Under the pieces are notes generated by a model. It was given only the letters and a program-made list of their open reading frames with translations, did not search any database and was not told the DNA's origin. 53,124 bases of DNA from Prevotella sp. (GTDB lineage: Bacteria > Bacteroidota > Bacteroidia > Bacteroidales > Bacteroidaceae). Positions 7,946 to 15,947 of this stretch are shown here, in pieces. The number at the start of each line of letters is the position of its first letter. Positions within the stretch are counted from its first letter, which is position 1. The position numbers were made by a program, and so were the translations under genes. The DNA lies in NCBI GenBank assembly GCA_015060485.1, contig SUYI01000025.1, positions 1 to 53,124 of the forward strand. The letters run 5' to 3'.

Positions 7946-8946
7946 AAATAAGAAATAAGAAATGAGAAATGTGAAATGTCAATGAAGAAATGAAGGAATG
8001 AGAGAGCCATGCCACATAGCTTTAGAATCTGTGCCACCTTGTCGCCCATCGGCTGGAGGGCGTTGATCCAGTGAATCGTAAAGCCCCGTCGCTCCATGCC
8101 GCGGAACCACGTCATCTGACGCTTGGCAAACTGGTGGATGGCAATCTCCAGACGGCTGAACATCTCGTCGTAGGTGGTCTGGCCGGTGATGTACTCGGTG
8201 ACGAATTTGTATTCCAGTCCGTAATAGATCAAGTCTTCAGCGGGAATGCCCTCGGCAAGCAGGCTGCGCACCTCGTCAATCATGCCTTCCTCGAGACGGG
8301 CCTTCAGGCGACGGGTAATCTTCGCACGGCGCTCCTCGCGGTCGATGTCGACACCGATGATGAGGGAGTCGACGGGCGGCAGCTCACGACGCGGCACAGG
8401 ATTTTCGAGGTTGTACGTCTCGATCTCGATGGCGCGGATGGCACGCTGACAGGAGTCGACATCCGTCGTGTTGTGCATCACAGACCCCGTCTTGGCTTTC
8501 AGGCCGGCGAGCATCTCGGTCAGTTCGGCCAGCGTCTTGCCGTCTAACGAGGCACGGAGTTCGGGATTCTGGGGCACGGGCGACAGCTTGTAGCCTTTCA
8601 GCACGGCCTCGATATACAGTCCCGTACCGCCACAGAGAATGGGCACCGCACCACGGCTCCGGATGTCCTGATAGGCATCGAAGAAGTCCTGCTGGTACTG
8701 AAACAGGTTGTACTTCGTGCCCGGCTCGCAGATGTCAATCAGATGATAGGGAATACTTTGAACTTTGAACTTTGAACTTTGAACTTTATAGTCCGCCAAG
8801 TCCTTGCCCGTGCCGATATCCATCCGACGATAGACCTGACGGGAGTCGGCAGAGATAATCTCCCCGCCAATCTCGTGGGCCAGAGCAGCTGCCAAGGGCG
8901 TCTTGCCACTGGCCGTCGGACCGAGTATCGTTATCATCTGTTGCAT
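7942..8946 (-). CDS. miaA: tRNA dimethylallyltransferase
   Basis: Transfers a dimethylallyl group to N6 of A37 in tRNAs reading UNN codons. The P-loop GPTASGKTPLAAALA lies at the N-terminus, followed by the DSRQVYRRMDIGTGK substrate block and IPYHLIDICEPG. The GTGLYIEAVL and tRNA-binding blocks are intact. Two oddities come from simple repeats. A 7-bp tandem repeat encodes an extra KVQSSKFKVQS stretch just before IPYHLID. The C-terminus ends in a Phe/Ser/His/Ile-rich tail read from another degenerate repeat. The -7 box ends 8 nt before the first ATG, so the mRNA is nearly leaderless; the internal ATG at 8937 is the alternative start. Confidence 0.93.
   Translation of the reverse strand: MQQMITILGPTASGKTPLAAALAHEIGGEIISADSRQVYRRMDIGTGKDLADYKVQSSKFKVQSIPYHLIDICEPGTKYNLFQYQQDFFDAYQDIRSRGAVPILCGGTGLYIEAVLKGYKLSPVPQNPELRASLDGKTLAELTEMLAGLKAKTGSVMHNTTDVDSCQRAIRAIEIETYNLENPVPRRELPPVDSLIIGVDIDREERRAKITRRLKARLEEGMIDEVRSLLAEGIPAEDLIYYGLEYKFVTEYITGQTTYDEMFSRLEIAIHQFAKRQMTWFRGMERRGFTIHWINALQPMGDKVAQILKLCGMALSFLHFFIDISHFSFLISYL
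7948..8003. repeat. Degenerate A-rich simple repeat at the miaA 3' end
   Basis: A run of variants of aaataagaaatgagaaatgtgaa encodes, on the minus strand, the last ~18 residues of MiaA (LSFLHFFIDISHFSFLISY). This type of degenerate repeat recurs near gene ends in this window. Confidence 0.55.
8755..8788. repeat. 7-bp tandem repeat inside miaA
   Basis: Five near-perfect units of AACTTTG (last unit AACTTTA) lie inside the miaA reading frame. Because 7 is not a multiple of 3, gain or loss of one unit would shift the frame. Confidence 0.9.
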
Positions 8947-8954
8947 ATCGTCTG

Positions 8955-9000
8955 CAAAGATAAAAAAAAAATGCCGTCTGACAAAACTCAGACGGCATTT
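8955..9000 (-). promoter_or_regulatory. Composite terminator-promoter between the lipoprotein operon and miaA
   Basis: On the minus strand AAATGCCGTCTGA (9000-8988) and TCAGACGGCATTT (8981-8969) form a 13-bp stem with loop GTTTTG, followed by a T-run: a strong terminator 2 nt after the lipoprotein stop. The loop TTTTG (8986-8982) is also a -33 box, 19 nt before the -7 TATCTTTG (8962-8955) of miaA. Confidence 0.75.
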
Positions 9001-9002
9001 TC

Positions 9003-10508
9003 TTAATTTTCCTTGGGTTCTATGTCGTGGAAGTACGCCGAGATTTCCTGGCCTTCAGGAATCTTTTCAAAGAGTGCCTTGCCCTCTTCGACAGAGATAG
9101 CCTTGCCGTTGAGCGAACACTCGCTGATATCGTCGTAGACCTGGAGGACGAAGAGTTTCCACAGCTGCTTGCCATTCTGGTAGGCATAGATGATGTGCTG
9201 ATAGGAAGGTCCCCCGGGCGAGCCGCCGAACTTGAGATAGCAAATGCCGTCCTTCGTGGCTCGTGAAGGATGCTGGAAGGCATTCTCCACATCAATGAGC
9301 TTGAACTTGCCATTGTCACGAATGAAGAAAGCGCCGTTCTTGTCGTCCTTGTCGCGCAACCAAATCCATTCGTTGTCGTAGTCGATGAAGCAATGCGCCC
9401 ACTTGGTGAGTTCGACATACTTGTTGGCATGGGGGTCCTCTGCAAGATAGAGTTTCTTCATCTCGGCGAGGTCCGACTTCCAGACGGGGATTTCCTCGTC
9501 GATCAGCGAATGGAATATCTCGTATTGCAACTCGACAAGTTTTTCGTTGCGCAAGTAAATCATACCCACACAGAAACTTTCGGGGGCACCATGGGTATAG
9601 CAAAGTTCAAGGCCCTTGGGACCTTCAAAGGCGGCTACGATGGAGTTCGGGATATAGCCTTCGGCATCGGCATTCCACGTGCCGCCATATTCCTCGTCGT
9701 AATAGCCCAACTGCTCGGTCTTATAGACCTTGTCGCCATCGATAAGCAGTTCGAGGGCAAGAGCATACTTGCGGTCTGCGTCGTACTTGTCCTTGGGGCC
9801 GTTCTTGTACTCACCCTTGAACTCTATCGTGCCATGCGTGTAACGTCCATCAATGGTGCCGAGTTTCTTTGAATTGTCTGCCTTCATGCCATACTCCTGC
9901 TCCATCTTCTTGACAATATCGGCAGGAAGAGAGGGATAGGTGTCGATAACATCGACCCCCTTGACAGCGAGCTGCTTGTGGGAATTCAGATAACTGTCGG
10001 TGCAGATGACCACACCCCACGTAGGATCATCGGGATTCCTGTCCTTGGCATTGACGAAGTCGAAGCGGGCACAGAGCGCGGGAATCTCCTCACGTCCATG
10101 AATCTCGCCAATGCTGGGAGTATTGCCGTCGGGGTCTTTCAATACCTCGTCAACAAACTTGATTTTCGTTATCTTGTCGCCCAAAATCCGGTTGGTATAC
10201 TGGGCGGCATTGCGACGGAACATGTCCTGCAAAGCCCAACTGTTATGCCACGCGTCAAAGTATTCAGTATTGTCGTTGTTTTTCTGGGGCTCCTCCAGAT
10301 TCGCCCAATACAGCATGTGCATGTACTTACCATCGCCACCGATGAGGAACATCGGCATCGGGGTGGTGTCGTTCTCCTCAATGATACTGTCGATGACAGC
10401 TACCGTCGCAGAGTCGATCATCCCTTCGGCAGGATTTGTCTGCCCCTTATTTTTACACCCCATCACCACCGCCATCGCGCAGATGGCAAAAAACATGAGT
10501 TTCTTCAT
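9003..10508 (-). CDS. Lipoprotein of unknown function (AAA+/YARHG operon)
   Basis: Unknown family, about 501 residues. The N-terminus MKKLMFFAICAMAVVMGC is a lipoprotein signal with lipobox VMGC, so it is probably anchored in the envelope. Upstream in-frame codons to 10547 are excluded because the signal peptide starts at 10508. The body is acidic and soluble, with no membrane segment and no motif I recognise. The C-terminal ~70 residues (KLFVLQVYDDISECSLNGK, ISVEEGKALFEKIPEG) resemble the C-terminus of the upstream lipoprotein, which suggests a shared domain. Last gene of a five-gene minus-strand operon, followed at once by a terminator. Confidence 0.75.
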   Translation of the reverse strand: MKKLMFFAICAMAVVMGCKNKGQTNPAEGMIDSATVAVIDSIIEENDTTPMPMFLIGGDGKYMHMLYWANLEEPQKNNDNTEYFDAWHNSWALQDMFRRNAAQYTNRILGDKITKIKFVDEVLKDPDGNTPSIGEIHGREEIPALCARFDFVNAKDRNPDDPTWGVVICTDSYLNSHKQLAVKGVDVIDTYPSLPADIVKKMEQEYGMKADNSKKLGTIDGRYTHGTIEFKGEYKNGPKDKYDADRKYALALELLIDGDKVYKTEQLGYYDEEYGGTWNADAEGYIPNSIVAAFEGPKGLELCYTHGAPESFCVGMIYLRNEKLVELQYEIFHSLIDEEIPVWKSDLAEMKKLYLAEDPHANKYVELTKWAHCFIDYDNEWIWLRDKDDKNGAFFIRDNGKFKLIDVENAFQHPSRATKDGICYLKFGGSPGGPSYQHIIYAYQNGKQLWKLFVLQVYDDISECSLNGKAISVEEGKALFEKIPEGQEISAYFHDIEPKEN

Positions 10509-10550
10509 ATCATTCTTTAACTTTTCTTCTTTTACATAGCGGTCCATAAC

Positions 10551-11645
10551 TTATTCCGCATAGTCAGAAAGATTGGGTTTACGCTCGATATTGATACCAT
10601 GCCAGTTGACATAGTGGTCAATAGGTTCGCCAAGTTCCTTGTAGAGTTTTTCACCTTCCTCAGTGGGAATCTCCTTTCCGTCCTTCTCCCAACCGTTCTC
10701 AGACAGGTTGCCCTCCATGTCATATTGCTCCATGTTGTTGAGCGTATATGACAGTTTGCTGTCTTTCAAAACAACGACTTCAGCCATGTTGCAGCCAGTA
10801 CCGCAGCCGCCACTCGACTGGATGGCATCCTTGAAGAAGGAGATTGAACGGTGATAATCAGCATCAACAAGGATGTGAGGGTCGTTGTCGTCAAGGGAGA
10901 AGATCATCTCATAGTGATCCTCGCCGTTACGCATATACAATTCTGCTTTGCCATCACGATCGACATCGATAAGGGCATATTCATGGAATTGTACGGGATC
11001 ATAGCCAGCGAGCAATGGCTCGGCCAGTTCCACCAACTCATCATAGTATTTACTGATGTCGAACTGTTTGTCTGTTATGGCCTCCCAGGCATATTCCTTC
11101 ATGCCATGCAGCAAATCCATGCCTCCTTCCTTCTCAAAGAAGATATTGGCCACACGCCACTCGCCGTCCTCTACGCGCATCAGCCAGCGCATGGGAATGC
11201 CCTTGACGGTCATGGCGTCCTTTACCAGAAACTTCACCTCGGCCATGCCATTGGGCAGAATCTCCGCTTTGATACTGTCGGCACTGACGCGCCCCTCGTA
11301 GCAGTCGTAAATCCAGGGATCGAGAGGTCCCTCATCGCCGAAGTCGAAGAAGCCGCCGCACTCGCATTCCATGGTGACGCTGTCGGCCTGGGCAACCACC
11401 TGCTGCCACTCCTTGGTGCCAAACAACTCGTCCAGCGAGGGCATCCCCTCCTTGTAGTTTTCCCTCATCGCATTCCATCGGTCGTAGACGGCATTCACCT
11501 GCTTAACGACCGCCTCGACGGTGTTCAGCGTGTCGGGCACTTCAAACACTTGTGTACTGTCGGCATCCGTGGCCGCATTATTCATCTTGTTACCGCAGGC
11601 AGTCCATGTCAGGACTACGACTGTAAAGATTAATACTTTTTTCAT
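10551..11645 (-). CDS. Lipoprotein with DUF3828/NTF2-like N-terminus and VCBS-like repeat
   Basis: Unknown function, 364 residues. MKKVLIFTVVVLTWTACGNK is a lipoprotein signal (lipobox WTAC). About residues 40-180 have the look of a DUF3828-type domain (LPNGMAEVKFLVKD, WLMRVEDGEWRVANIFF). A segment ALIDVDRDGKAELYMRNG resembles an Asp-rich calcium-binding VCBS/FG-GAP loop. The C-terminus (TEEGEKLYKELGEPIDHYV) parallels that of the next gene. It lies 5 nt after the previous gene and about 40 nt before the next, in one operon. The domain calls are weak readings by eye. Confidence 0.75.
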   Translation of the reverse strand: MKKVLIFTVVVLTWTACGNKMNNAATDADSTQVFEVPDTLNTVEAVVKQVNAVYDRWNAMRENYKEGMPSLDELFGTKEWQQVVAQADSVTMECECGGFFDFGDEGPLDPWIYDCYEGRVSADSIKAEILPNGMAEVKFLVKDAMTVKGIPMRWLMRVEDGEWRVANIFFEKEGGMDLLHGMKEYAWEAITDKQFDISKYYDELVELAEPLLAGYDPVQFHEYALIDVDRDGKAELYMRNGEDHYEMIFSLDDNDPHILVDADYHRSISFFKDAIQSSGGCGTGCNMAEVVVLKDSKLSYTLNNMEQYDMEGNLSENGWEKDGKEIPTEEGEKLYKELGEPIDHYVNWHGINIERKPNLSDYAE

Positions 11646-11650
11646 ACGAT

Positions 11651-12172
11651 CTAATATTCTCGGTTCATCAATTTGTGGAAGGCTTCTGTCAGGTCGTTGG
11701 CCAGACGAGCGGCAAAGACCTCGTCCATCTGTTTCTGCCCCTTAATCATCTCGTGGAAGAAACCATTAGTCCCCCAGTAGTAACGCGTCTCGTCATTCTG
11801 ACTCTTGCAGAAATAGAATACGAGATTACCCTTATCGTAAAGGAATTCCTCATAGTACTCCCGTGCCCCTACATTATATTTACGCGTAATGAAATAGGGG
11901 GTGTAGCACACATTGCCGAGGTTCTCGTCGAACTCACCACTATAATAATAATGTGTCACATCCTTGATAGGTCCGGCTCCTGGAGCCATGTAGTTGCTCG
12001 TTACGACGGTCTCGTCAGGAGGCAGATCTGCCTTCTTCTTGTTAGTCATCATCTCCTTGGCCTCGGCATACTTCTTTCGGATATCCGACAGTTGCGCGTT
12101 CTGAGCCTGAACCATCATGGCCATCATCAGGAGAACGGCAGATAATAACAGTTTCTTCATCTTCTTATTCAT
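11651..12172 (-). CDS. Small secreted protein of unknown function
   Basis: 173 residues. The start is a cleavable signal peptide (MKKLLLSAVLLMMAMMVQAQ; the ATG at 12160 is an alternative start). The mature protein has a basic helical stretch (RKKYAEAKEMMTNKKK), then an aromatic-rich beta region (HYYYSGEFDENLG, YYEEFLYDKGNLVFYF). No catalytic motif is visible. It sits between the YARHG protein and the lipoproteins with gaps of 20 and 5 nt, so it is co-transcribed and presumably works with them in the periplasm. Confidence 0.72.
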   Translation of the reverse strand: MNKKMKKLLLSAVLLMMAMMVQAQNAQLSDIRKKYAEAKEMMTNKKKADLPPDETVVTSNYMAPGAGPIKDVTHYYYSGEFDENLGNVCYTPYFITRKYNVGAREYYEEFLYDKGNLVFYFCKSQNDETRYYWGTNGFFHEMIKGQKQMDEVFAARLANDLTEAFHKLMNREY

Positions 12173-12192
12173 TTTATTACTTATTCATAAAA

Positions 12193-14646
12193 TTACTCGC
12201 GGCCGATGTTGCCAGGATTCTCTGGCGTAAGGAGCGACTTGGTAAACCACTTTGGACACTCGCGTTTGAACCATACATCGGTAATCTTCATTTGCTTCTC
12301 CGTTTGGGGATTGGTCCAGGTACCCTCCACCTTGTCATCCCATCGACCTTCCATATCGTGTTCAAGAGTGATATAACCGCTTTCTTTGCCATCGGGCTGA
12401 TATTCGGTAAGACCATAGATGTCTTTGCCATTATTGGCTGTTACGCTTCCTACAATCATGATTGGTGCCGGATTCTTGGCATTGGGGTAGTAGATATAGC
12501 CAGCCACCTTACCCGCTTCGTTCCGTTGGAAGGCTATAATCACAGAGATGCGGCCGTCGAGTTTGGCATCATAGCGCTGGAGGGGATAGTTGAGCATATC
12601 ACCGAAATTGACGTTGTCATTCTCTTCTCCTTCGATAGGCCACACATCGTCGAGATAATGCTGCAGCTTGTGCCCATGCCACCGATAGTAGCTGGTGACG
12701 CGTTCGTCAGGACCAGCGCTCCCGGTATGGATGAGACACTTCTTCTCTGCATCAAGCATCATCTCGCCGTTACCGGCAAAACCTTCTGGATACACAAAAC
12801 CGTGTTGCGCCTCATCCCAGAGCAGCGCCTCATGCTGGGTGTTGGTAGAAAAGCCGCCATAGTAACCCAGATAGACATTCACGTCGGGATAGCCGTCGAA
12901 GTTGAGGTCTTCCTCAGAATAAGTGCCGATGGTTTCTGCCATATCCTCCGACAGTGGCACTGCCAGTTCGAAGGTGTACTCCTTGATCAGTTCTCCCTTG
13001 GCATAGGTGCCGAATCTCACCTCCGAGTAGTCGCCATCGGCATTCTTCACCTTTGTTGCCTTGAAAGTGAAATCGCTACGGTTAAGAATACTCACATCCG
13101 GTCCTATTGGTACATTGCGAGGGGCAGGGATAAAGGCGGCATCGTCTTCAAACAGGTTATCATGCTTAGGTGCCACAATCCGTGCCTGCGCACCAAGGTT
13201 CGGATGATAAATCTTGCAGCCAATCATCGTGAAGTCCTCGTCAGCCACAAACAACGGAACACCGGCACAGTTGGCGAAGAAACGACAATCGTTGAACTCC
13301 ACGCCCTCACAACCACGCATGGTAATGAGTTCATAATCGCGATTGTTGAAGAAGTCACACTGATTGAATGTCACCCTCGCCGAACTGTAGAGTTCCATGA
13401 TGCCATAAGTACAATCGTGGATGTTCGTTTTCTCCATCAAGAGATCCCTTGTATCACGGGCCACAATGCCATAGGTGCCGCACCCATAGAGGTCGCATGA
13501 CATGATCGTGTTATCACTACCTCCCTCAACACCAATGACGCCGCCGTCGCAATAGCCATCCTCTGTGTGTCCGATGGTCAGGTTTTGAATGGCGCAGCCG
13601 ACACAGTCGATCAAATTCAGGCAGAAGGCATAGCGAGGTGCCACTTCGATACTGGAATGTTGCTTGCCACGAATGACTAGGTTGCGGAAATTCTTCAATG
13701 AAAGCTCATGACCGTCATTGACAAAATCGCTGACAATAACAGGCTGGTCGCCACCGCGGTCGACAATGGTCACCCACGCCCGCCCGGGGATTCCGGCAAA
13801 CTTATCTTCCTGCTCGAGAATACGCGAGAGGTTGAGATGGATGTCGGCTCCGATTTCCACAATGCGGTCGTTGCCAAGGGCATTGAGGAACTGCTCCTCG
13901 GTGGTAACGGTAATGACACCATCGACAGCCTCAACCATCTTCGGTGCCACAGTGGTATTCTCGTAGCGCACCCGGTTATCGTCGTCCTCGGCTTCCTCAC
14001 TCTTGATAAGCTGCACGTTGGTCAACTCGATGATGCTCAACTTGATGCGGTTATTGTCGGTGCCAGGCTTATACCAGGGCTGGCTACTGAAATAATCGCG
14101 CAGGTCCTTCGACTGGAATTTCCACCCGTGACGGGCCAGAATCTCGTTACGCATCAAGCGCAGCTGGGGTTTCGAGAAACGACCCAGATAATGGACGTTC
14201 ATCAGATAATTCTGCAACATCCAGCCGACCTCGCGTTCCTCGGCAATCTTCTGCTGCAACAGGCAGTTCTTCAGATTGTCGGGAGTGAGCACCAGCGTGT
14301 GGCAACAGTCACCGTTTGGATTGCGTACTGCCAGGAAGTTCATGCCATCCTGACAGATATAATCGACACGGGCTCCTGACCTGCCACGTATGGACAGCCA
14401 CCCGTATTTGCTCGTTGACTCCAGGGTATAGCGTCCGTCAGCGCCGTCAACCTTATTGAGCAGGAACGAATCGCCTCCCATGTCTTCACTCTCTCCTTCC
14501 ATGCGGACGTTGCCCTGAGCATCGACAATGGCGGCATAAAGCCTAAGACCATCCCACCACAGAGAGCCGTCCTTAATGGTCTGTGAAACACCTGTCAGTG
14601 CGCAACAAAGCAGAATAAACAAAACTGATAACTTCTTCTGTATCAT
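12193..14646 (-). CDS. Secreted YARHG-domain protein with right-handed beta-helix
   Basis: 817 residues with a signal peptide (LSVLFILLCCALTGVSQ). About residues 150-215 are a YARHG domain (RLMRNEILARHGWKFQSKDL, then FSSQPWYKP), a small extracellular domain of unknown role. Residues about 255-500 are a parallel beta-helix with turns such as NLVIRGKQHSS, NLTIGHTEDG and NIHDCTYGIMEL, as in NosD/pectate-lyase-like folds. No lyase active site is evident. The last ~300 residues are a beta-rich region (VNVYLGYYGGFSTNTQHEALLWD) of a type seen in lipoproteins of unknown function. It follows the AAA+ gene by 27 nt. Role is unknown; a carbohydrate- or peptidoglycan-binding scaffold is one guess. Confidence 0.8.
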   Translation of the reverse strand: MIQKKLSVLFILLCCALTGVSQTIKDGSLWWDGLRLYAAIVDAQGNVRMEGESEDMGGDSFLLNKVDGADGRYTLESTSKYGWLSIRGRSGARVDYICQDGMNFLAVRNPNGDCCHTLVLTPDNLKNCLLQQKIAEEREVGWMLQNYLMNVHYLGRFSKPQLRLMRNEILARHGWKFQSKDLRDYFSSQPWYKPGTDNNRIKLSIIELTNVQLIKSEEAEDDDNRVRYENTTVAPKMVEAVDGVITVTTEEQFLNALGNDRIVEIGADIHLNLSRILEQEDKFAGIPGRAWVTIVDRGGDQPVIVSDFVNDGHELSLKNFRNLVIRGKQHSSIEVAPRYAFCLNLIDCVGCAIQNLTIGHTEDGYCDGGVIGVEGGSDNTIMSCDLYGCGTYGIVARDTRDLLMEKTNIHDCTYGIMELYSSARVTFNQCDFFNNRDYELITMRGCEGVEFNDCRFFANCAGVPLFVADEDFTMIGCKIYHPNLGAQARIVAPKHDNLFEDDAAFIPAPRNVPIGPDVSILNRSDFTFKATKVKNADGDYSEVRFGTYAKGELIKEYTFELAVPLSEDMAETIGTYSEEDLNFDGYPDVNVYLGYYGGFSTNTQHEALLWDEAQHGFVYPEGFAGNGEMMLDAEKKCLIHTGSAGPDERVTSYYRWHGHKLQHYLDDVWPIEGEENDNVNFGDMLNYPLQRYDAKLDGRISVIIAFQRNEAGKVAGYIYYPNAKNPAPIMIVGSVTANNGKDIYGLTEYQPDGKESGYITLEHDMEGRWDDKVEGTWTNPQTEKQMKITDVWFKRECPKWFTKSLLTPENPGNIGRE

Positions 14647-14673
14647 CTCTATACCTTATTTAATATAATCTTC

Positions 14674-15711
14674 TTACTCTACAGCAATCTTGGTTCTTGC
14701 CGCAAAGCCACCCTCCAGGTCGTCGATGGTCAACTCCGTCAGCTGTGTCTTGCTCAGAGTCGACTGTCCGGCCAGACGGTTGGCCTGCGACTGGATGCTC
14801 TTCTCGAACACGTTACGGGCATAGCGGGCATTACCGAAGTTACGGTCCTTATGGGCTACGGCATACTCGAAGCGTTCCTTCAGATACGCTTCAGCATCAG
14901 GAGCCAGTGTGTACTGGTTCTTCTTCATATACATCTTGAAGATATCGGCAAGTTCCATACCGGTATAGTCGGGGAAGTCGATATAGCGGTTGAAGCGCGA
15001 CTGGAGTCCTGGGTTCGAGTCGATGAAACGCTGCATCTCGTCCTTGTAACCGGCAATGATAACCACCAGACGGTCGCGATAGTCCTCCATGCGTTTCAGC
15101 AGCGTCGAGATGGCCTCCTGACCATAGTCCTGACCGCCACCGCCCTCGGGAACAAGGGCGTAGGCTTCGTCGATGAACAGCACGCCGTCGAGGGCTTGCT
15201 GGATAACGGTATCGGTCTTCAGCGCCGTCTGACCCATATATTTGGCAACGAGTCCGCCACGATCGGTCTCTACGGTATGCCCTTTCTTCAGCACACCCAG
15301 GTCCTTGTAGATACGTCCCACGATGCGGGCCACAGTGGTCTTACCAGTACCCGGCGAGCCGTAGAACACTAGGTGGAACGACACCTTGGCCGTCTTCAGC
15401 CCCTGAGCCTCACGCTGTTTCTGGAGTTTCACGAAATTGGCCAGCGAGCGAACCTCCTTCTTCACACTGCCCAGACCAATGAGCTCATCGAGTTCCTTGT
15501 AGGGATCACCCTCCAGTGGTTCGTTGACGATGACGCTGTCTTTCTTCTCCACCTGTTCGCTCTGTTCCTGATTCTCGTTGTCGGTCTTTTCCGTCTCATC
15601 GTCACCGACATAGGTACCAATGACACCCAGCAGGATGAGCGACACACAGAAACCTATCGACAGGCATCCGCATCCTTTGAAGACTTTTCTTCCTAATTCT
15701 TTTGCTTCCAT
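14674..15711 (-). CDS. Membrane-anchored CbbX/SpoVK-type AAA+ ATPase
   Basis: First gene of the five-gene envelope operon, 345 residues. Residues about 13-35 form a membrane segment (CLSIGFCVSLILLGVIGTYVG), then an acidic linker to about 65. The AAA+ module has the CbbX-type lead-in (LDELIGLGSVKKEVRSL), Walker A GSPGTGKT, Walker B GVLFIDEAYAL, sensor 1 region VVIIAGYKDEM and arginine-finger region NPGLQSRFNRYIDF. A C-terminal lid follows. CbbX-class enzymes remodel protein complexes (RubisCO activation, EccA in type VII secretion). Topology is inferred: a short N-terminus with the ATPase in the cytoplasm. That is puzzling next to four exported partners, so it may act during their synthesis or export. 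Confidence 0.85.
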   Translation of the reverse strand: MEAKELGRKVFKGCGCLSIGFCVSLILLGVIGTYVGDDETEKTDNENQEQSEQVEKKDSVIVNEPLEGDPYKELDELIGLGSVKKEVRSLANFVKLQKQREAQGLKTAKVSFHLVFYGSPGTGKTTVARIVGRIYKDLGVLKKGHTVETDRGGLVAKYMGQTALKTDTVIQQALDGVLFIDEAYALVPEGGGGQDYGQEAISTLLKRMEDYRDRLVVIIAGYKDEMQRFIDSNPGLQSRFNRYIDFPDYTGMELADIFKMYMKKNQYTLAPDAEAYLKERFEYAVAHKDRNFGNARYARNVFEKSIQSQANRLAGQSTLSKTQLTELTIDDLEGGFAARTKIAVE

Positions 15712-15768
15712 GAGGCTATAATACTGATTCTATTAACGTTAGTTTATAGTTTTTTTAATTTGATGCTG

Positions 15769-15809
15769 CAAAAATACAAAAAAAAAGCCGTCCGACAAAA
15801 TCGGACGGC
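15769..15809 (-). promoter_or_regulatory. Composite gap terminator / AAA+ operon promoter
   Basis: On the minus strand GCCGTCCGA (15809-15801), loop TTTTG, TCGGACGGC (15795-15787), then a T-run: terminator for gap. The loop TTTTG (15800-15796) lies 19 nt before TATTTTTG (15776-15769), which fits the promoter of the AAA+ operon. The stem is nearly the same sequence as the module at 8969-9000. Confidence 0.7.
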
Positions 15810-15858
15810 ATTTTTTTGCTATTGGCTATTAGCTTTTGGCTATTGGCCAACTGCTAAT

Positions 15859-15947
15859 TGCTTATTTCAGTTGACTTCGTCGACTCAAATACGCGACTCG
15901 GCATACTGAAAGCAAGCTTTCGTCTGCTCTCACTGCTTATTTGAGTT
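15859..15947. repeat. ~75-bp palindrome-bearing insertion flanked by a 14-bp direct repeat
   Basis: TGCTTATTTCAGTT (15859-15872) and TGCTTATTTGAGTT (15934-15947) flank a segment containing the palindrome GAAAGCAAGCTTTC. The right copy contains the gap stop codon. The layout looks like insertion of a small element with duplication of its target, leaving the stop intact. Just left of it (15817-15857) is a tract built from ctattggc/ttttggc words. Confidence 0.6.

Noticed and set aside
8755..8788. CRISPR-like or regulatory repeat array
   Set aside because: The units are contiguous 7-mers without spacers and are inside a coding frame.
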